From Liminaster sp017519885 (GTDB taxonomy: Bacteria; Bacteroidota; Bacteroidia; Bacteroidales; UBA3663), in the NCBI GenBank assembly GCA_017519885.1, contig JAFWRO010000035.1, positions 1 to 64,000 on the forward strand: DNA of 64,000 nt. Direction: 5' to 3'. Each line of letters opens with the position of its first letter. The stretch's first letter is position 1. Under the pieces are notes generated by a model that ran no database searches, was not told the DNA's origin, and saw nothing but the letters and a program-made list of their open reading frames with translations. The position numbers and the translations under genes were made by a program. Below are positions 49,652-58,569 of the stretch, piece after piece.

Positions 49652-50263
49652 TTATTTGATGGTTACTTTAACCTTGTAGTTTACTGTGATGCAACGCACC
49701 TCGTACTCCGACGTCTTGTTGTTAGGCACATAGTACTCGGTATCGTCGTCTTTCGTTCCACCGTTCGAAATGCGCAGTTTGCCATCGGCATCCACATCCT
49801 TGGGGTCGAAGGTCATCAGCGTCACGTCGCCGGTGGCACCATTGAGCGCCTTTACGTAGATGTCCTGGACGCGATGGTTGTTGGTGTTATCGGGCGAACG
49901 GAGATCCCAGGTCAATACCCAGGCACCGTTGCCATCCTGCTGAAGGACGTTGCCGCTGGCATCCGTCACCTGATAGTCGATACCGAGTGTCAGTTTGCTA
50001 TCGGCATAGACGAAAGCCTGTGCATCGAAACTGCGCGTGCCTTCGCACCACAACTGTACGGGCACAACCTGCTGGCTGCCCTGGTTGACCGTGTAGGTCT
50101 TGTCGTTGTTGCTCTTGGGTCCCCAATCGGCAAAGGCTACGATGAACACATTCTGATAGTCGGGATTGTCGTTGCCCCATTCGTCGTCCTCACAAGAGGT
50201 GAGCGTCGAAAGGCCCATCACCATGGCCATTGCCAGCGCGAACTTATTCATATAACGTTTCAT
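49652..50263 (-). CDS. Surface lipoprotein of the utilization locus (glycan-binding candidate)
   Basis: 203 residues with a lipoprotein signal (LSTLTSC) and an acidic CEDDEW segment right after the lipid Cys, which in Bacteroidota directs lipoproteins to the cell surface. The mature domain is beta-rich (VFIVAFADWGPK, AFVYADSKLTLGIDYQV). It has no enzyme motif. Its position after susD and before the lyase matches surface glycan-binding proteins. Confidence 0.7.
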   Translation of the reverse strand: MKRYMNKFALAMAMVMGLSTLTSCEDDEWGNDNPDYQNVFIVAFADWGPKSNNDKTYTVNQGSQQVVPVQLWCEGTRSFDAQAFVYADSKLTLGIDYQVTDASGNVLQQDGNGAWVLTWDLRSPDNTNNHRVQDIYVKALNGATGDVTLMTFDPKDVDADGKLRISNGGTKDDDTEYYVPNNKTSEYEVRCITVNYKVKVTIK

Positions 50264-50283
50264 ATTTCGAAATATTGTTTTTA

Positions 50284-50345
50284 TTTGGAGTAAAAGGGGA
50301 GTAAAAAAGGAGTAAAAGGGGAGTAAAAGGGTAGTAAAAAGGACG
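50284..50345. repeat. GGAGTAAAA short tandem repeat
   Basis: About five units of 10-12 bp (GGGGAGTAAAA, AAGGAGTAAAA) in the gap between susD-like and lipoprotein genes. Confidence 0.7.
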
Positions 50346-50385
50346 ATACCTTCTACTGTAGGAATTTGTTCTGTTCAAACCAACA

Positions 50386-50416
50386 ATTGTTAATTGTTAA
50401 TTATTAATTGTTATTT
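50386..50416. repeat. AT-rich dispersed repeat
   Basis: TTGTTAATTGTTAATTATTA type sequence directly after the susD-like stop codon (50424) on the minus strand. Confidence 0.7.
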
Positions 50417-50423
50417 GAACAGA

Positions 50424-52100
50424 TTAGTTCCATCCCGGGTTCTGCACCACGCTGCCTTCAGATGTGGCAATCTCGTAGGTAGGAATGGGATAATAGTAGT
50501 CCTTGGCGGGATTGAAGGTGCGGTTGGCAGCGTCCTCAATCACGTAGATACCACCCTGATCGGCCACCTTGCGACCATTGAACATACCGTTCTCATCGGT
50601 CAGACGGCTCTCGATGTTCTCACGCTGGGTGCTCAGGTTGTCGGCATCGTTGTACTTCAGTCCGAGCATAGTCTGTGGCAGCACCTTTTCGGCAATCTTC
50701 CAACGGATGATGTCGTTGTAGCGCAGGTTCTCGTCGATGAACTCCACAAGGCGTTCGCGACGGATCTCCTGGAGCATATCCAGGCCGTTGGCAGCACAGA
50801 AGGCGTTGGTCAGCAAAGCCTCGAAGCCTGAACGATGGCGCACCTTGTTGACGGTGGCATTCAGCTGGGCATCGGTGATCTGGCCGTTGTACTCATAGAG
50901 CGCCTCGGCGTAGGAGATGAGGATTTCGGCATAGCGGATGATCATCTTGTCGACGGTCTCCTTGTTGGTGGTGTTCCACTCTTCGAGCATAAATCCCTTC
51001 TTCAGTCCGTAGCCATTGCCGTGCTGGTTGCCGAAGGGGTTGTAGCCGGCCTTGTAGGCTTCCTCGTCCTTCTGGTAGAAGGTCATTGCCATACGTGGGT
51101 CGCGGTTGATGAACACATCGTTGTGGTGGGTTTCCTCAACCTTCAACGTGGTCTTCTCACGGGGCAGACCGTCGGTATAGAGTATCTGGTCGATGGTCTG
51201 ACGAGTTACGCTGACAGCGTTCTCCATACCACGCGAGTTGTTGTGGGTGATGACAGCACCGTCACCGTTGGGGCCATAGATCTTCACGAAGACGTTCTCC
51301 TTGTTCTGACGACCTTCGCCATCGAAGTAGAAGAGTTTCTGGAAGTCGGGATAGAGGTCGTGCTTGCCGCTCTGGATGAGACGCTCGGCAGCATCGATGC
51401 TCACCTTGAGGTGCGACTTGTAGTCACCGCCCAGATTGTGATACTTCGAGAAGGTACCCTCGTAAAGTCCGATGCGTACCATCAAGCCAAGGGCTGCGCT
51501 CTTCGAGACACGTCCCCAGTCGGCAGCACTGCTCACCTGGTCGATTTCGGGCAGATATTCCTCAGCGAACTTCAGGTCGGCATAGCACTGCTGGATCACC
51601 TGTTCGCGGGGCGTGCGTCCCATCTTGATGTCGGGATCGCTGGTAGAATCGAATGCCTTCAGTATCAGGGGCACATCGCCGTATTTCTTCACAAGGTCGA
51701 AGAAATGGAAGGCACGGAAGAAGTAGGCTTCGGCCAGCCAGCGGTTCTTCTGGGCATCGGTGAGCGGAGCATTGCCGCCCTTCTCGATGATGTTGTTGCA
51801 CACGAAGATCTTCTGGTAGGCGTTGGTCCAATCGCCTGAAGTGGCAGGGATGCTCCAGCTGCCGCTTGAGGTAGCATTTGCTGCGGTTCCGATGATGTCG
51901 TCGGCACGGGTGTCGTGCGAGAAGCCCGGAAGGTCGACATACAACTTGTTGCAGGCACCACGCAGGTCGGTCTCACTCTGCCAGAAGGTGTTGTCGGCGA
52001 GTGTGGTCTCGGGCAGTCGGTCCAGTTCGCAACTGGTGAGCGACATCATACCGCATACGATGCCGGCTGCATATATTGATTTGAATATATATCGTTTCAT
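50424..52100 (-). CDS. SusD/RagB-family glycan-binding lipoprotein
   Basis: 558 residues from the ATG at 52100. Lipobox MSLTSC, then the SusD start ELDRLPETTLADNTFW and the family hallmarks (TSSGSWSIPATSGDWTNAYQ, AEAYFFRAFHFFDLVKKYGDVPLI, the RRERLVEFIDENLRYNDIIRW helix). It binds oligosaccharide at the surface as the lid of the SusC pore. An in-frame upstream ATG (52133) would add a non-signal stretch. It follows the susC-like gene by 50 bp. Confidence 0.93.
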   Translation of the reverse strand: MKRYIFKSIYAAGIVCGMMSLTSCELDRLPETTLADNTFWQSETDLRGACNKLYVDLPGFSHDTRADDIIGTAANATSSGSWSIPATSGDWTNAYQKIFVCNNIIEKGGNAPLTDAQKNRWLAEAYFFRAFHFFDLVKKYGDVPLILKAFDSTSDPDIKMGRTPREQVIQQCYADLKFAEEYLPEIDQVSSAADWGRVSKSAALGLMVRIGLYEGTFSKYHNLGGDYKSHLKVSIDAAERLIQSGKHDLYPDFQKLFYFDGEGRQNKENVFVKIYGPNGDGAVITHNNSRGMENAVSVTRQTIDQILYTDGLPREKTTLKVEETHHNDVFINRDPRMAMTFYQKDEEAYKAGYNPFGNQHGNGYGLKKGFMLEEWNTTNKETVDKMIIRYAEILISYAEALYEYNGQITDAQLNATVNKVRHRSGFEALLTNAFCAANGLDMLQEIRRERLVEFIDENLRYNDIIRWKIAEKVLPQTMLGLKYNDADNLSTQRENIESRLTDENGMFNGRKVADQGGIYVIEDAANRTFNPAKDYYYPIPTYEIATSEGSVVQNPGWN

Positions 52101-52150
52101 AATATTTTCTAAAAAAGCTTGATTACAACTCAAAACTTATGGCTCATGGC

Positions 52151-55100
52151 TTATAAAGTTACGTTCACACCGAACGACCAGGTACGGAAGAAGGGATAGT
52201 AGTTACGGCCTACATTGTTGCCCGACTCGGGGTCGAATACCTTCAGGATATCCGACTTTTCCCATACGTCGTTACCGCTGACATAGATACGCAGCTTGTC
52301 GATGTAGCGCTTGGGAACGGGGATGGTATAGCCGACCGTGATGTTCTTCAGACGGAGATAGGAGGCATCCTGTACCCACTTGTCGGAGGGCTGGAAGTTG
52401 AACATATCGCCATTATAGTTGTAGAGACGTGGCCAGTAGGCATCGGTGTTTTCGGGAGTCCAGTAGTCGCGATGGATGGTCCAAGGCATCTGGTGAGTAC
52501 GTCCGAAGGGTGAGATGGCCTCGGTGTCGATGAGCAGTTTGCGCTTTGCAACACCCTGGAACATCACTGCAACGTCGAAGCCCTTCCACTTGGCAGAAAG
52601 GTTGATGCCATAGAGATAGCGTCCGTTGGTGTCGCCCAGATAAACGAGGTCGCCGTGGTTCTCCTTCGTGCCGTCGCCGGCACCTACCTGGTGGTTGATG
52701 GAGCCGTCCTTGTCGGGCAGCGTCAGGAACTTGACGTCACCAGCGCCGATCTTGCCATCGGAGAACGACTTGTAGCCTGGATGATCCTGCTTATACTGCT
52801 CGTACTCTTCCTTGCTCGACCAGTAGCCGTCGGTGGTGTAACCCCAGATGGTGTTGAGGGGATAGCCCTCGATCAGCTGGCGGGTACCGGCAGTGATCAC
52901 GTCGGCTCCGTCGTATTCGACGAGTTCGTTCTTCGAGTCGGAGAGGTTGAATGCCACCTGATAGCTGAAGTCGCCGATGCGGTCGTTCCACTTGATCTCG
53001 AACTCCCATCCCCAGGTCTTCAGTTTGCCGATGTTGACGGCAGGCACACCGATACCGATGGTGTGAGGCAGCTGCAGGTTGGAGAGCATGTCGTTGTTAT
53101 ATTTCCAATAGTAGTCGAACGTAGCGTTCAGACGGCTGTTGAACAGGCCGAGATCGACACCGAGGTTCGTGGTCTCGATGGTCTCCCACGTCTTGTCCTT
53201 CGAAGCGAGCTGGCTCTGATAGTAGCTCTTTTCGGTGATGTAGGTGGTCGATTGCGAGATGGTAGCGATGTAGTCATACAAGCCGAGCACCGCGCCGTTA
53301 CCAAGCTGACCCCATGATGCACGCAGTTTCAGGTTGCTTACCCAATCGAGCTTGAACCAAGGCTCCTGGTTCACACGCCAGGCTGCCGATACCGATGGGA
53401 AAGCCTTCCAGCGCTTCTCGGGTGCCAGACGTGACGAACCGTCGTAACGGATGTTGGCCTCAAGGAGATAACGCTCGGCAAAGTTGTAGTTGATACGTCC
53501 GAAATACGACATCATTGACCAAGGCTGGATCAGGTCACCCAGCGTGGTGTTCGAAGCCTCGGAAGCATCGTAATAGTTGAACGAATAGAAATCGTTGGAG
53601 TTCATATTGCGTGCAGTAGCATCGAACTGGTCCTTGCGATAGTTCTCATAGCTCGTACCGGCAAGCACCTGGAAATTATGCTGACCTGCCTCCAATGCAT
53701 AGTTTACGGTAGCCTCGAACTGATCGTGGTAGTCGTTGTTCTTCTGACGATAGAGCGAGTTGGGGTTGTTGGTCTGCTGACGGATGGTGGTGCCGTTCAT
53801 GGCGTACCATGCCAGCCAGTGACGCTCGGAACGCTGGGTATAGTAACCAGCACGGCGGCTTGCACTCAGGTTCACGGTGAGACCCTTCACCAGGTTCTTG
53901 ATGGTCAGTTCACCCTTGCCCAGGAAGGCTTCGTAGAGCGACTCGTTGGTGCCACCATTCTTAAGGATGTCGATAGGATTGACCTGAAGGTCGCCACTGT
54001 AGGGCTGTGCATCGTAGTTGGGAGTCTCTTCGGGCTGCCACAGCAACTGACGCGCACGTGCGCCGTACATTGTATTCAAGACACTGCCTGCACCACTCGA
54101 TGGGGCGTTGTTCTTCTTCGACTGATACTGCACGTTGATGCCCAGGCTGAGATATTTGTTCAACTCGGCATGCAGCTTGGCATGCAGGTTCACGCGGGTA
54201 TTGTTGTTCTTGGCATATTTCAGCATACCGTCCTTGAAGTAGTAGTTGCCGCTGATGAGGTAGTTGATGTTCTTCGAACCACCGCTCACCGAAATGGAGT
54301 GATTGGTCTGTCCGGCCCAGTCCTTGGTGCCTTCGTCCACCCAGTTGGTTGCGGTGAACTGCTCCCAACGTCCGTTGTTGTTGTTGGGGTAATAGTTGAA
54401 GTTGGGGTTTGCCACCCAGGTGGTCTTCTCCTTGTTCCATTCATAGGCACCGCCTGCATTGTATCGGCCAATATTGATCCACTGCTGCTCCTCCCATGCG
54501 GGCAGACGTTCTGGCATGTTGCCTGGCATATTGACAGCATAGTAGCCATTGTAGGAAACCTTCGGCTTGCCCTCGCTACCACTCTTGGTGGTGACGAGCA
54601 CAACGCCCGATGCGGCACGTGCACCGTAGATGGCGCAGGCCGAAGCGTCCTTCAGTACCGAGATGCTCTCGATGTCGTCGGCATTGAGCAGGCCAAGGTC
54701 ACCTTCAATACCATCGATCAGCACCAGGGCCGAAGTGGCATTCACCGATGAGAAACCGCGGATACGCATACCGCTGGTCTCGCTGCCTGGCTCACCGCTC
54801 GAACGGAGCACAGCCACACCTGGCATTTCGCCCTGCATGGCGCTGAGCACATCGCTCGAAGGCTTGGCTGCGAGTTTGTCACCATCGACAGCACTCACGG
54901 CACCCGACAGGTTGACTTTCTTCTGAACGCCATAACCGATGACTACGACTTCGTTCAAGGTCTTGTCGTCTTCCTCGAGAAGAACAGTATTGCCGATTCG
55001 TGTGGCAAGGATCTCCTGAGTAGAATAGCCGACGTAGGAGAAAGTGATGGTTGCGCCCGACTTGACATTATGGATCACGAAGTTTCCGTCAACGTCGGTA

Positions 55101-55288
55101 ACCACACCGTTCGTGGTGCCCTTCTCAAGCACACTCACTCCTATCAAAGGTTCGCGCGTAGAGGCATCGAGCACCTTGCCTCGGAAGGTCTGGGAACTTT
55201 GGGCAAAAAGGCCCACGTCCAGGAGGAACATGATACAACCGATAAGCATCAGTCGCATGCATTCCAATGATAATGTTTTTTGTTTCAT
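52151..55288 (-). CDS. SusC/RagA-family TonB-linked outer-membrane transporter
   Basis: 1045 residues, signal peptide to FAQSS, a carboxypeptidase-like regulatory domain (TFRGKVLDASTREPLIGVSV to TFSYVGYSTQEI), plug domain (VVVIGYGVQKKVNLSGAVSA; MRIRGFSSVNATSALVLIDG) and a beta barrel ending FFRTWSFGVNVTL. It imports the glycan fragments captured by SusD, powered by TonB. It is first in the operon, with promoter 55327-55360. Confidence 0.95.
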   Translation of the reverse strand: MKQKTLSLECMRLMLIGCIMFLLDVGLFAQSSQTFRGKVLDASTREPLIGVSVLEKGTTNGVVTDVDGNFVIHNVKSGATITFSYVGYSTQEILATRIGNTVLLEEDDKTLNEVVVIGYGVQKKVNLSGAVSAVDGDKLAAKPSSDVLSAMQGEMPGVAVLRSSGEPGSETSGMRIRGFSSVNATSALVLIDGIEGDLGLLNADDIESISVLKDASACAIYGARAASGVVLVTTKSGSEGKPKVSYNGYYAVNMPGNMPERLPAWEEQQWINIGRYNAGGAYEWNKEKTTWVANPNFNYYPNNNNGRWEQFTATNWVDEGTKDWAGQTNHSISVSGGSKNINYLISGNYYFKDGMLKYAKNNNTRVNLHAKLHAELNKYLSLGINVQYQSKKNNAPSSGAGSVLNTMYGARARQLLWQPEETPNYDAQPYSGDLQVNPIDILKNGGTNESLYEAFLGKGELTIKNLVKGLTVNLSASRRAGYYTQRSERHWLAWYAMNGTTIRQQTNNPNSLYRQKNNDYHDQFEATVNYALEAGQHNFQVLAGTSYENYRKDQFDATARNMNSNDFYSFNYYDASEASNTTLGDLIQPWSMMSYFGRINYNFAERYLLEANIRYDGSSRLAPEKRWKAFPSVSAAWRVNQEPWFKLDWVSNLKLRASWGQLGNGAVLGLYDYIATISQSTTYITEKSYYQSQLASKDKTWETIETTNLGVDLGLFNSRLNATFDYYWKYNNDMLSNLQLPHTIGIGVPAVNIGKLKTWGWEFEIKWNDRIGDFSYQVAFNLSDSKNELVEYDGADVITAGTRQLIEGYPLNTIWGYTTDGYWSSKEEYEQYKQDHPGYKSFSDGKIGAGDVKFLTLPDKDGSINHQVGAGDGTKENHGDLVYLGDTNGRYLYGINLSAKWKGFDVAVMFQGVAKRKLLIDTEAISPFGRTHQMPWTIHRDYWTPENTDAYWPRLYNYNGDMFNFQPSDKWVQDASYLRLKNITVGYTIPVPKRYIDKLRIYVSGNDVWEKSDILKVFDPESGNNVGRNYYPFFRTWSFGVNVTL

Positions 55289-55326
55289 AAATGTTAGTTA
55301 TTGTAGATAAACATGAATGTTGATGG

Positions 55327-55360
55327 TGCAAAAGTAGGGGTTTCCGCCAAACTAAGCAAA
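55327..55360 (-). promoter_or_regulatory. Promoter of the utilization locus
   Basis: Minus-strand TTTG (55360-55357), 20 bp, TACTTTTG (55336-55329) then CACC. The 123 bp between this and the divergent promoter (55484) should hold the binding site of the regulator. Confidence 0.7.
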
Positions 55361-55483
55361 CATTTCACTACATCACAATTACTATACAACACAACATCGA
55401 CTACATCACGACTTTCTCATCGGTTACAAAACATACTGATTTTCAACGAATATTTGCATTTCGCACAAAAAAAACCACATAAA

Positions 55484-55515
55484 TTTGTTTTCATGAAAAA
55501 ATAGTAGTATCTTTG
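55484..55515 (+). promoter_or_regulatory. Promoter of the sensor-regulator gene
   Basis: TTTG (55484-55487), 20 bp, TATCTTTG (55508-55515) then CACCG. Confidence 0.78.
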
Positions 55516-55557
55516 CACCGCAAAACTTATCGTGTTTTATTAATTGTATTTTTTCAA

Positions 55558-58461
55558 TTGAAAAGGATCTTACTTCTAACGTACCTCCTGGCTCTGGCTT
55601 CGATGTCAGGCAGGGCTGAAAATCACTGGCAACGCGTGGTGGTGAACTACACCCGTCAGCAATACCATTCAGGCAATCAGAACTGGCAGGCCTCCCAAAG
55701 CAAGGAGGGCTGGATGTACTTTGCCAACAACAAGGGGCTGCTGGAATACGACGGCAACACCTGGCAGACCTATTCCCTGCCCGGCAATGTGAAGGTGAGA
55801 GCCGTCAGGACCAGCGGCGACACCATCTATGTAGGTGCATTGGGGCAATTCGGGCTTTTTACGCGAAATCCGAAAGGCCAGCTCATCTACCGGCGACTGT
55901 CAGAAAGCGTCGATCGGGCAGGGCAGCTGAACATCTGGAACATCCACCAGATCGGGCACGACATCTACTACCAGAGCGACAATGCCCTCTACATCAACAA
56001 TAGCGAAACGAAAATCGACAGCCCGCTTGGCATCAGTTACTCCACGGTGGTCTATAACCGACTCTATGCAGTCGGTTCGCAGGGAGTCTTTGTGCTAGTG
56101 GGCAATGCGTTCCAGCAACTGCAGGGTATCGACATCAGCCAAACCTCTCGCATCGTCAGCATCCTCCCCTATCCACAGGGGAAGCTGCTGCTCGTGAGCA
56201 GCGACCAGGGCCTCTTCCTCTATTCCGACAATCATATCGAACCGCTCCACACGGCTGCCGACGAACTGATTGCCCATCGCGGGCTGTCTTCGGCGGCTTG
56301 TTCTGGCGACATTCTTGCCCTGGGCACGATGCAGGACGGCGTGATACTGCTCGACCTCAAACAGAACACGATCGAAAGGATGTCAATCAACCAGGGACTG
56401 CAGAACAAAACGGTGCTTTCGACCTTTTTCGACCGCGACCAGAACCTCTGGCTCGGGCTTGACAATGGCATCGACTGCATCCCCATGCGCTCACCCCTGC
56501 GTTTCATCAACAGCCGGCAGTCGCCCATCGGAAGCGGCAATTGCAGCGTCGAATACCAGGGGCGCCTCTATCTCGGAACCAACCAGGGACTCTACGAGAT
56601 GGCGGGTGGCGACATCCGCTTTGTGGAGGGAACCGACGGACAGGTGCTTTGCCTAGACACCATCGGAGGGCGCCTTTTCTGCGGCGGACGACAGTTCTTC
56701 CTCTCCATCGACGGCAATCGAATCACACGCTACAGGAACCGTGGTGTGTGGGGAGTACGACGCATCGGCAATCGCGACGATGTGCTGCTCACAGCCTCCT
56801 ATTGGGGCCTGCGGCTGATGCGCCTCCAAGGACGCGACTGGGTGATGGCCGAAGATGTGAAGGGTGCCGACATCTCAGCCAAGACGTTCTACATCGAGGA
56901 CGGACTGCCCGTCGTTTGGGTGGCCAACAAGGAGAAGGGCATCTTCCGACTTACGCTCACCGACGACCTGACGGAAGTCAAGAGCCGGAAATGCTACAAT
57001 TCCGAACTGCTGCCGAAGGGTGACAACGTCTGCATCACACGCTTCGACGGAGAGACCGTCGTAGCCTCGCGCCAGGGATTGCTGCGCTACGATGCAGCGC
57101 ACGACAGTCTGGTGCTTTTCACCGAACTCGAAGACCGGCTGGAGGGGCACGTGCCTTACACCTACCTGCTGCAAAATGCCAGTGGAGACATCTGGTATGC
57201 TGCCGATGGCACGCTTCATCTGGTAAGGGGATCGCGCAATGATGGTTATCTGAACGACTGGCTGATGGAGGACTTCGAGAATGTCAGCCTCAACGGCGAC
57301 CAGGCCATCATCGGCACCGAAGAGGGTTTCGCCATGCTGAGCCTTTCAGAACCCTCCTCCCCCTCTGATGAAGGATTTGAAGGAGGCTCTACCAATCCCC
57401 TCAAACCTCTAGAACCCCTCACCCCCTACATTCGCCGAGTCTATATCGGCAATGGTGCCGACACGCTCTATTACGGCTGCCAACCGCCTAGTGACATCCG
57501 TTGGCGCGACAACTCACTGCGCATTGAGTACAGCGTCAGCAATTATGACCCTGCCCAGTCGGTGCTCTACAGTTATTGGCTCGAAAAGCAGCGGAACGGC
57601 TTACTCTATGCTGGCAGGAGGTCAGCCGAAAGCGAATGGAGCCCTTATTCAAGGCGAAGCATCAAGGAATACACCAACCTCACTGAAGGCACTTACACGT
57701 TCCATCTGCGTGTCATATCAAACTATAGCGAGAATCCCGTTCAAACCACGTTCCATTTCACGATTCTGCCACCCTGGTATCGCTCATGGTGGGCTTATCT
57801 GCTCTACACATTGCTGCTGGCTGCCCTCGGCTTCGAAGCATATCGGCGTCAGAAGCGGAAGCGCCAAAAGCTGATTGCCCAGAAGGACGAGCAGATTCAC
57901 GAACGCGAGGAACAGATTCACGAGCAGGAAGAGCAGATCCTCGAACAGGAGGAGAAGATTGCCATTCTGCGAGAAGAGAAACTGGAAATCGAACTGCGCT
58001 CGAAGCAGGACGAACTGGTGCGTTCGAGGATGAACATCGTGCGCAAGAACGAGATGCTGCAGGAGATCAAGAAGACGGCGGTCAGCCTGAACAAGTCGCT
58101 CAGCGAAGAAAACCTGCCCGCTTCCAAACGTCGCATCATCCGTCTGATCGGGCAGATCGACACCAACATCAGCCATGATGATGACCTCGATGCCTTCCAC
58201 GACTCGTTCGATGCCGTGCATCACAAGTTTCTGCAGACACTGAGCAAACGCTATCCTGACCTTTCGCACAAGGAAATGATGCTGTGTGCCTATATCCGCA
58301 TGGGACTGCAGTCGAAAGAGATTGCCCCTCTCCAGAACATTTCGACGCGAGGCATCGAAATCAGCCGCTATCGAATCCGTCAGAAACTTGGGCTCGACAA
58401 GAGTGCTAGCCTCACTGAATTTCTGATGCACCTCGATGTGCCCGACACAGACCAGCAATGA
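55558..58461 (+). CDS. Membrane-spanning sensor-regulator: propeller, Y_Y_Y domain, LuxR-type HTH
   Basis: 967 residues starting at TTG 55558; the next in-frame upstream start candidates overlap the -7 box. After a signal sequence (LKRILLLTYLLALASM) comes a periplasmic region with two-component-propeller repeats (WMYFANNKGLLEYDGNTW type), then a Y_Y_Y domain (about 660-735), one membrane helix (about 741-760), a long Glu/Gln-rich coiled coil (about 770-840) and a C-terminal LuxR-like HTH (LSHKEMMLCAYIRMGLQSKE). It has no kinase domain: it would sense a glycan fragment in the periplasm and bind DNA directly. Divergent from the susC-like gene, it is the probable activator. Residues about 596-624 translate a CCCCTCAAA-type simple repeat. 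Confidence 0.85.
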   Translation: MKRILLLTYLLALASMSGRAENHWQRVVVNYTRQQYHSGNQNWQASQSKEGWMYFANNKGLLEYDGNTWQTYSLPGNVKVRAVRTSGDTIYVGALGQFGLFTRNPKGQLIYRRLSESVDRAGQLNIWNIHQIGHDIYYQSDNALYINNSETKIDSPLGISYSTVVYNRLYAVGSQGVFVLVGNAFQQLQGIDISQTSRIVSILPYPQGKLLLVSSDQGLFLYSDNHIEPLHTAADELIAHRGLSSAACSGDILALGTMQDGVILLDLKQNTIERMSINQGLQNKTVLSTFFDRDQNLWLGLDNGIDCIPMRSPLRFINSRQSPIGSGNCSVEYQGRLYLGTNQGLYEMAGGDIRFVEGTDGQVLCLDTIGGRLFCGGRQFFLSIDGNRITRYRNRGVWGVRRIGNRDDVLLTASYWGLRLMRLQGRDWVMAEDVKGADISAKTFYIEDGLPVVWVANKEKGIFRLTLTDDLTEVKSRKCYNSELLPKGDNVCITRFDGETVVASRQGLLRYDAAHDSLVLFTELEDRLEGHVPYTYLLQNASGDIWYAADGTLHLVRGSRNDGYLNDWLMEDFENVSLNGDQAIIGTEEGFAMLSLSEPSSPSDEGFEGGSTNPLKPLEPLTPYIRRVYIGNGADTLYYGCQPPSDIRWRDNSLRIEYSVSNYDPAQSVLYSYWLEKQRNGLLYAGRRSAESEWSPYSRRSIKEYTNLTEGTYTFHLRVISNYSENPVQTTFHFTILPPWYRSWWAYLLYTLLLAALGFEAYRRQKRKRQKLIAQKDEQIHEREEQIHEQEEQILEQEEKIAILREEKLEIELRSKQDELVRSRMNIVRKNEMLQEIKKTAVSLNKSLSEENLPASKRRIIRLIGQIDTNISHDDDLDAFHDSFDAVHHKFLQTLSKRYPDLSHKEMMLCAYIRMGLQSKEIAPLQNISTRGIEISRYRIRQKLGLDKSASLTEFLMHLDVPDTDQQ

Positions 58462-58557
58462 CGCAAAATTGACAATTGTAATTTGTTAATCGTACCAAAA
58501 TTGTTAATTATTATTTGTTAATTTTTTATTCTTATACCATTATATTTAAATAATGTG

Positions 58558-58565
58558 TATCTTTG
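58558..58565 (+). promoter_or_regulatory. -7 box immediately upstream of the DEAD helicase start
   Basis: TATCTTTG (58558-58565) followed by CGCC and the ATG at 58570. The predicted transcription start falls at or within 3 nt of the start codon, giving a leaderless message. Confidence 0.65.
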
Positions 58566-58569
58566 CGCC

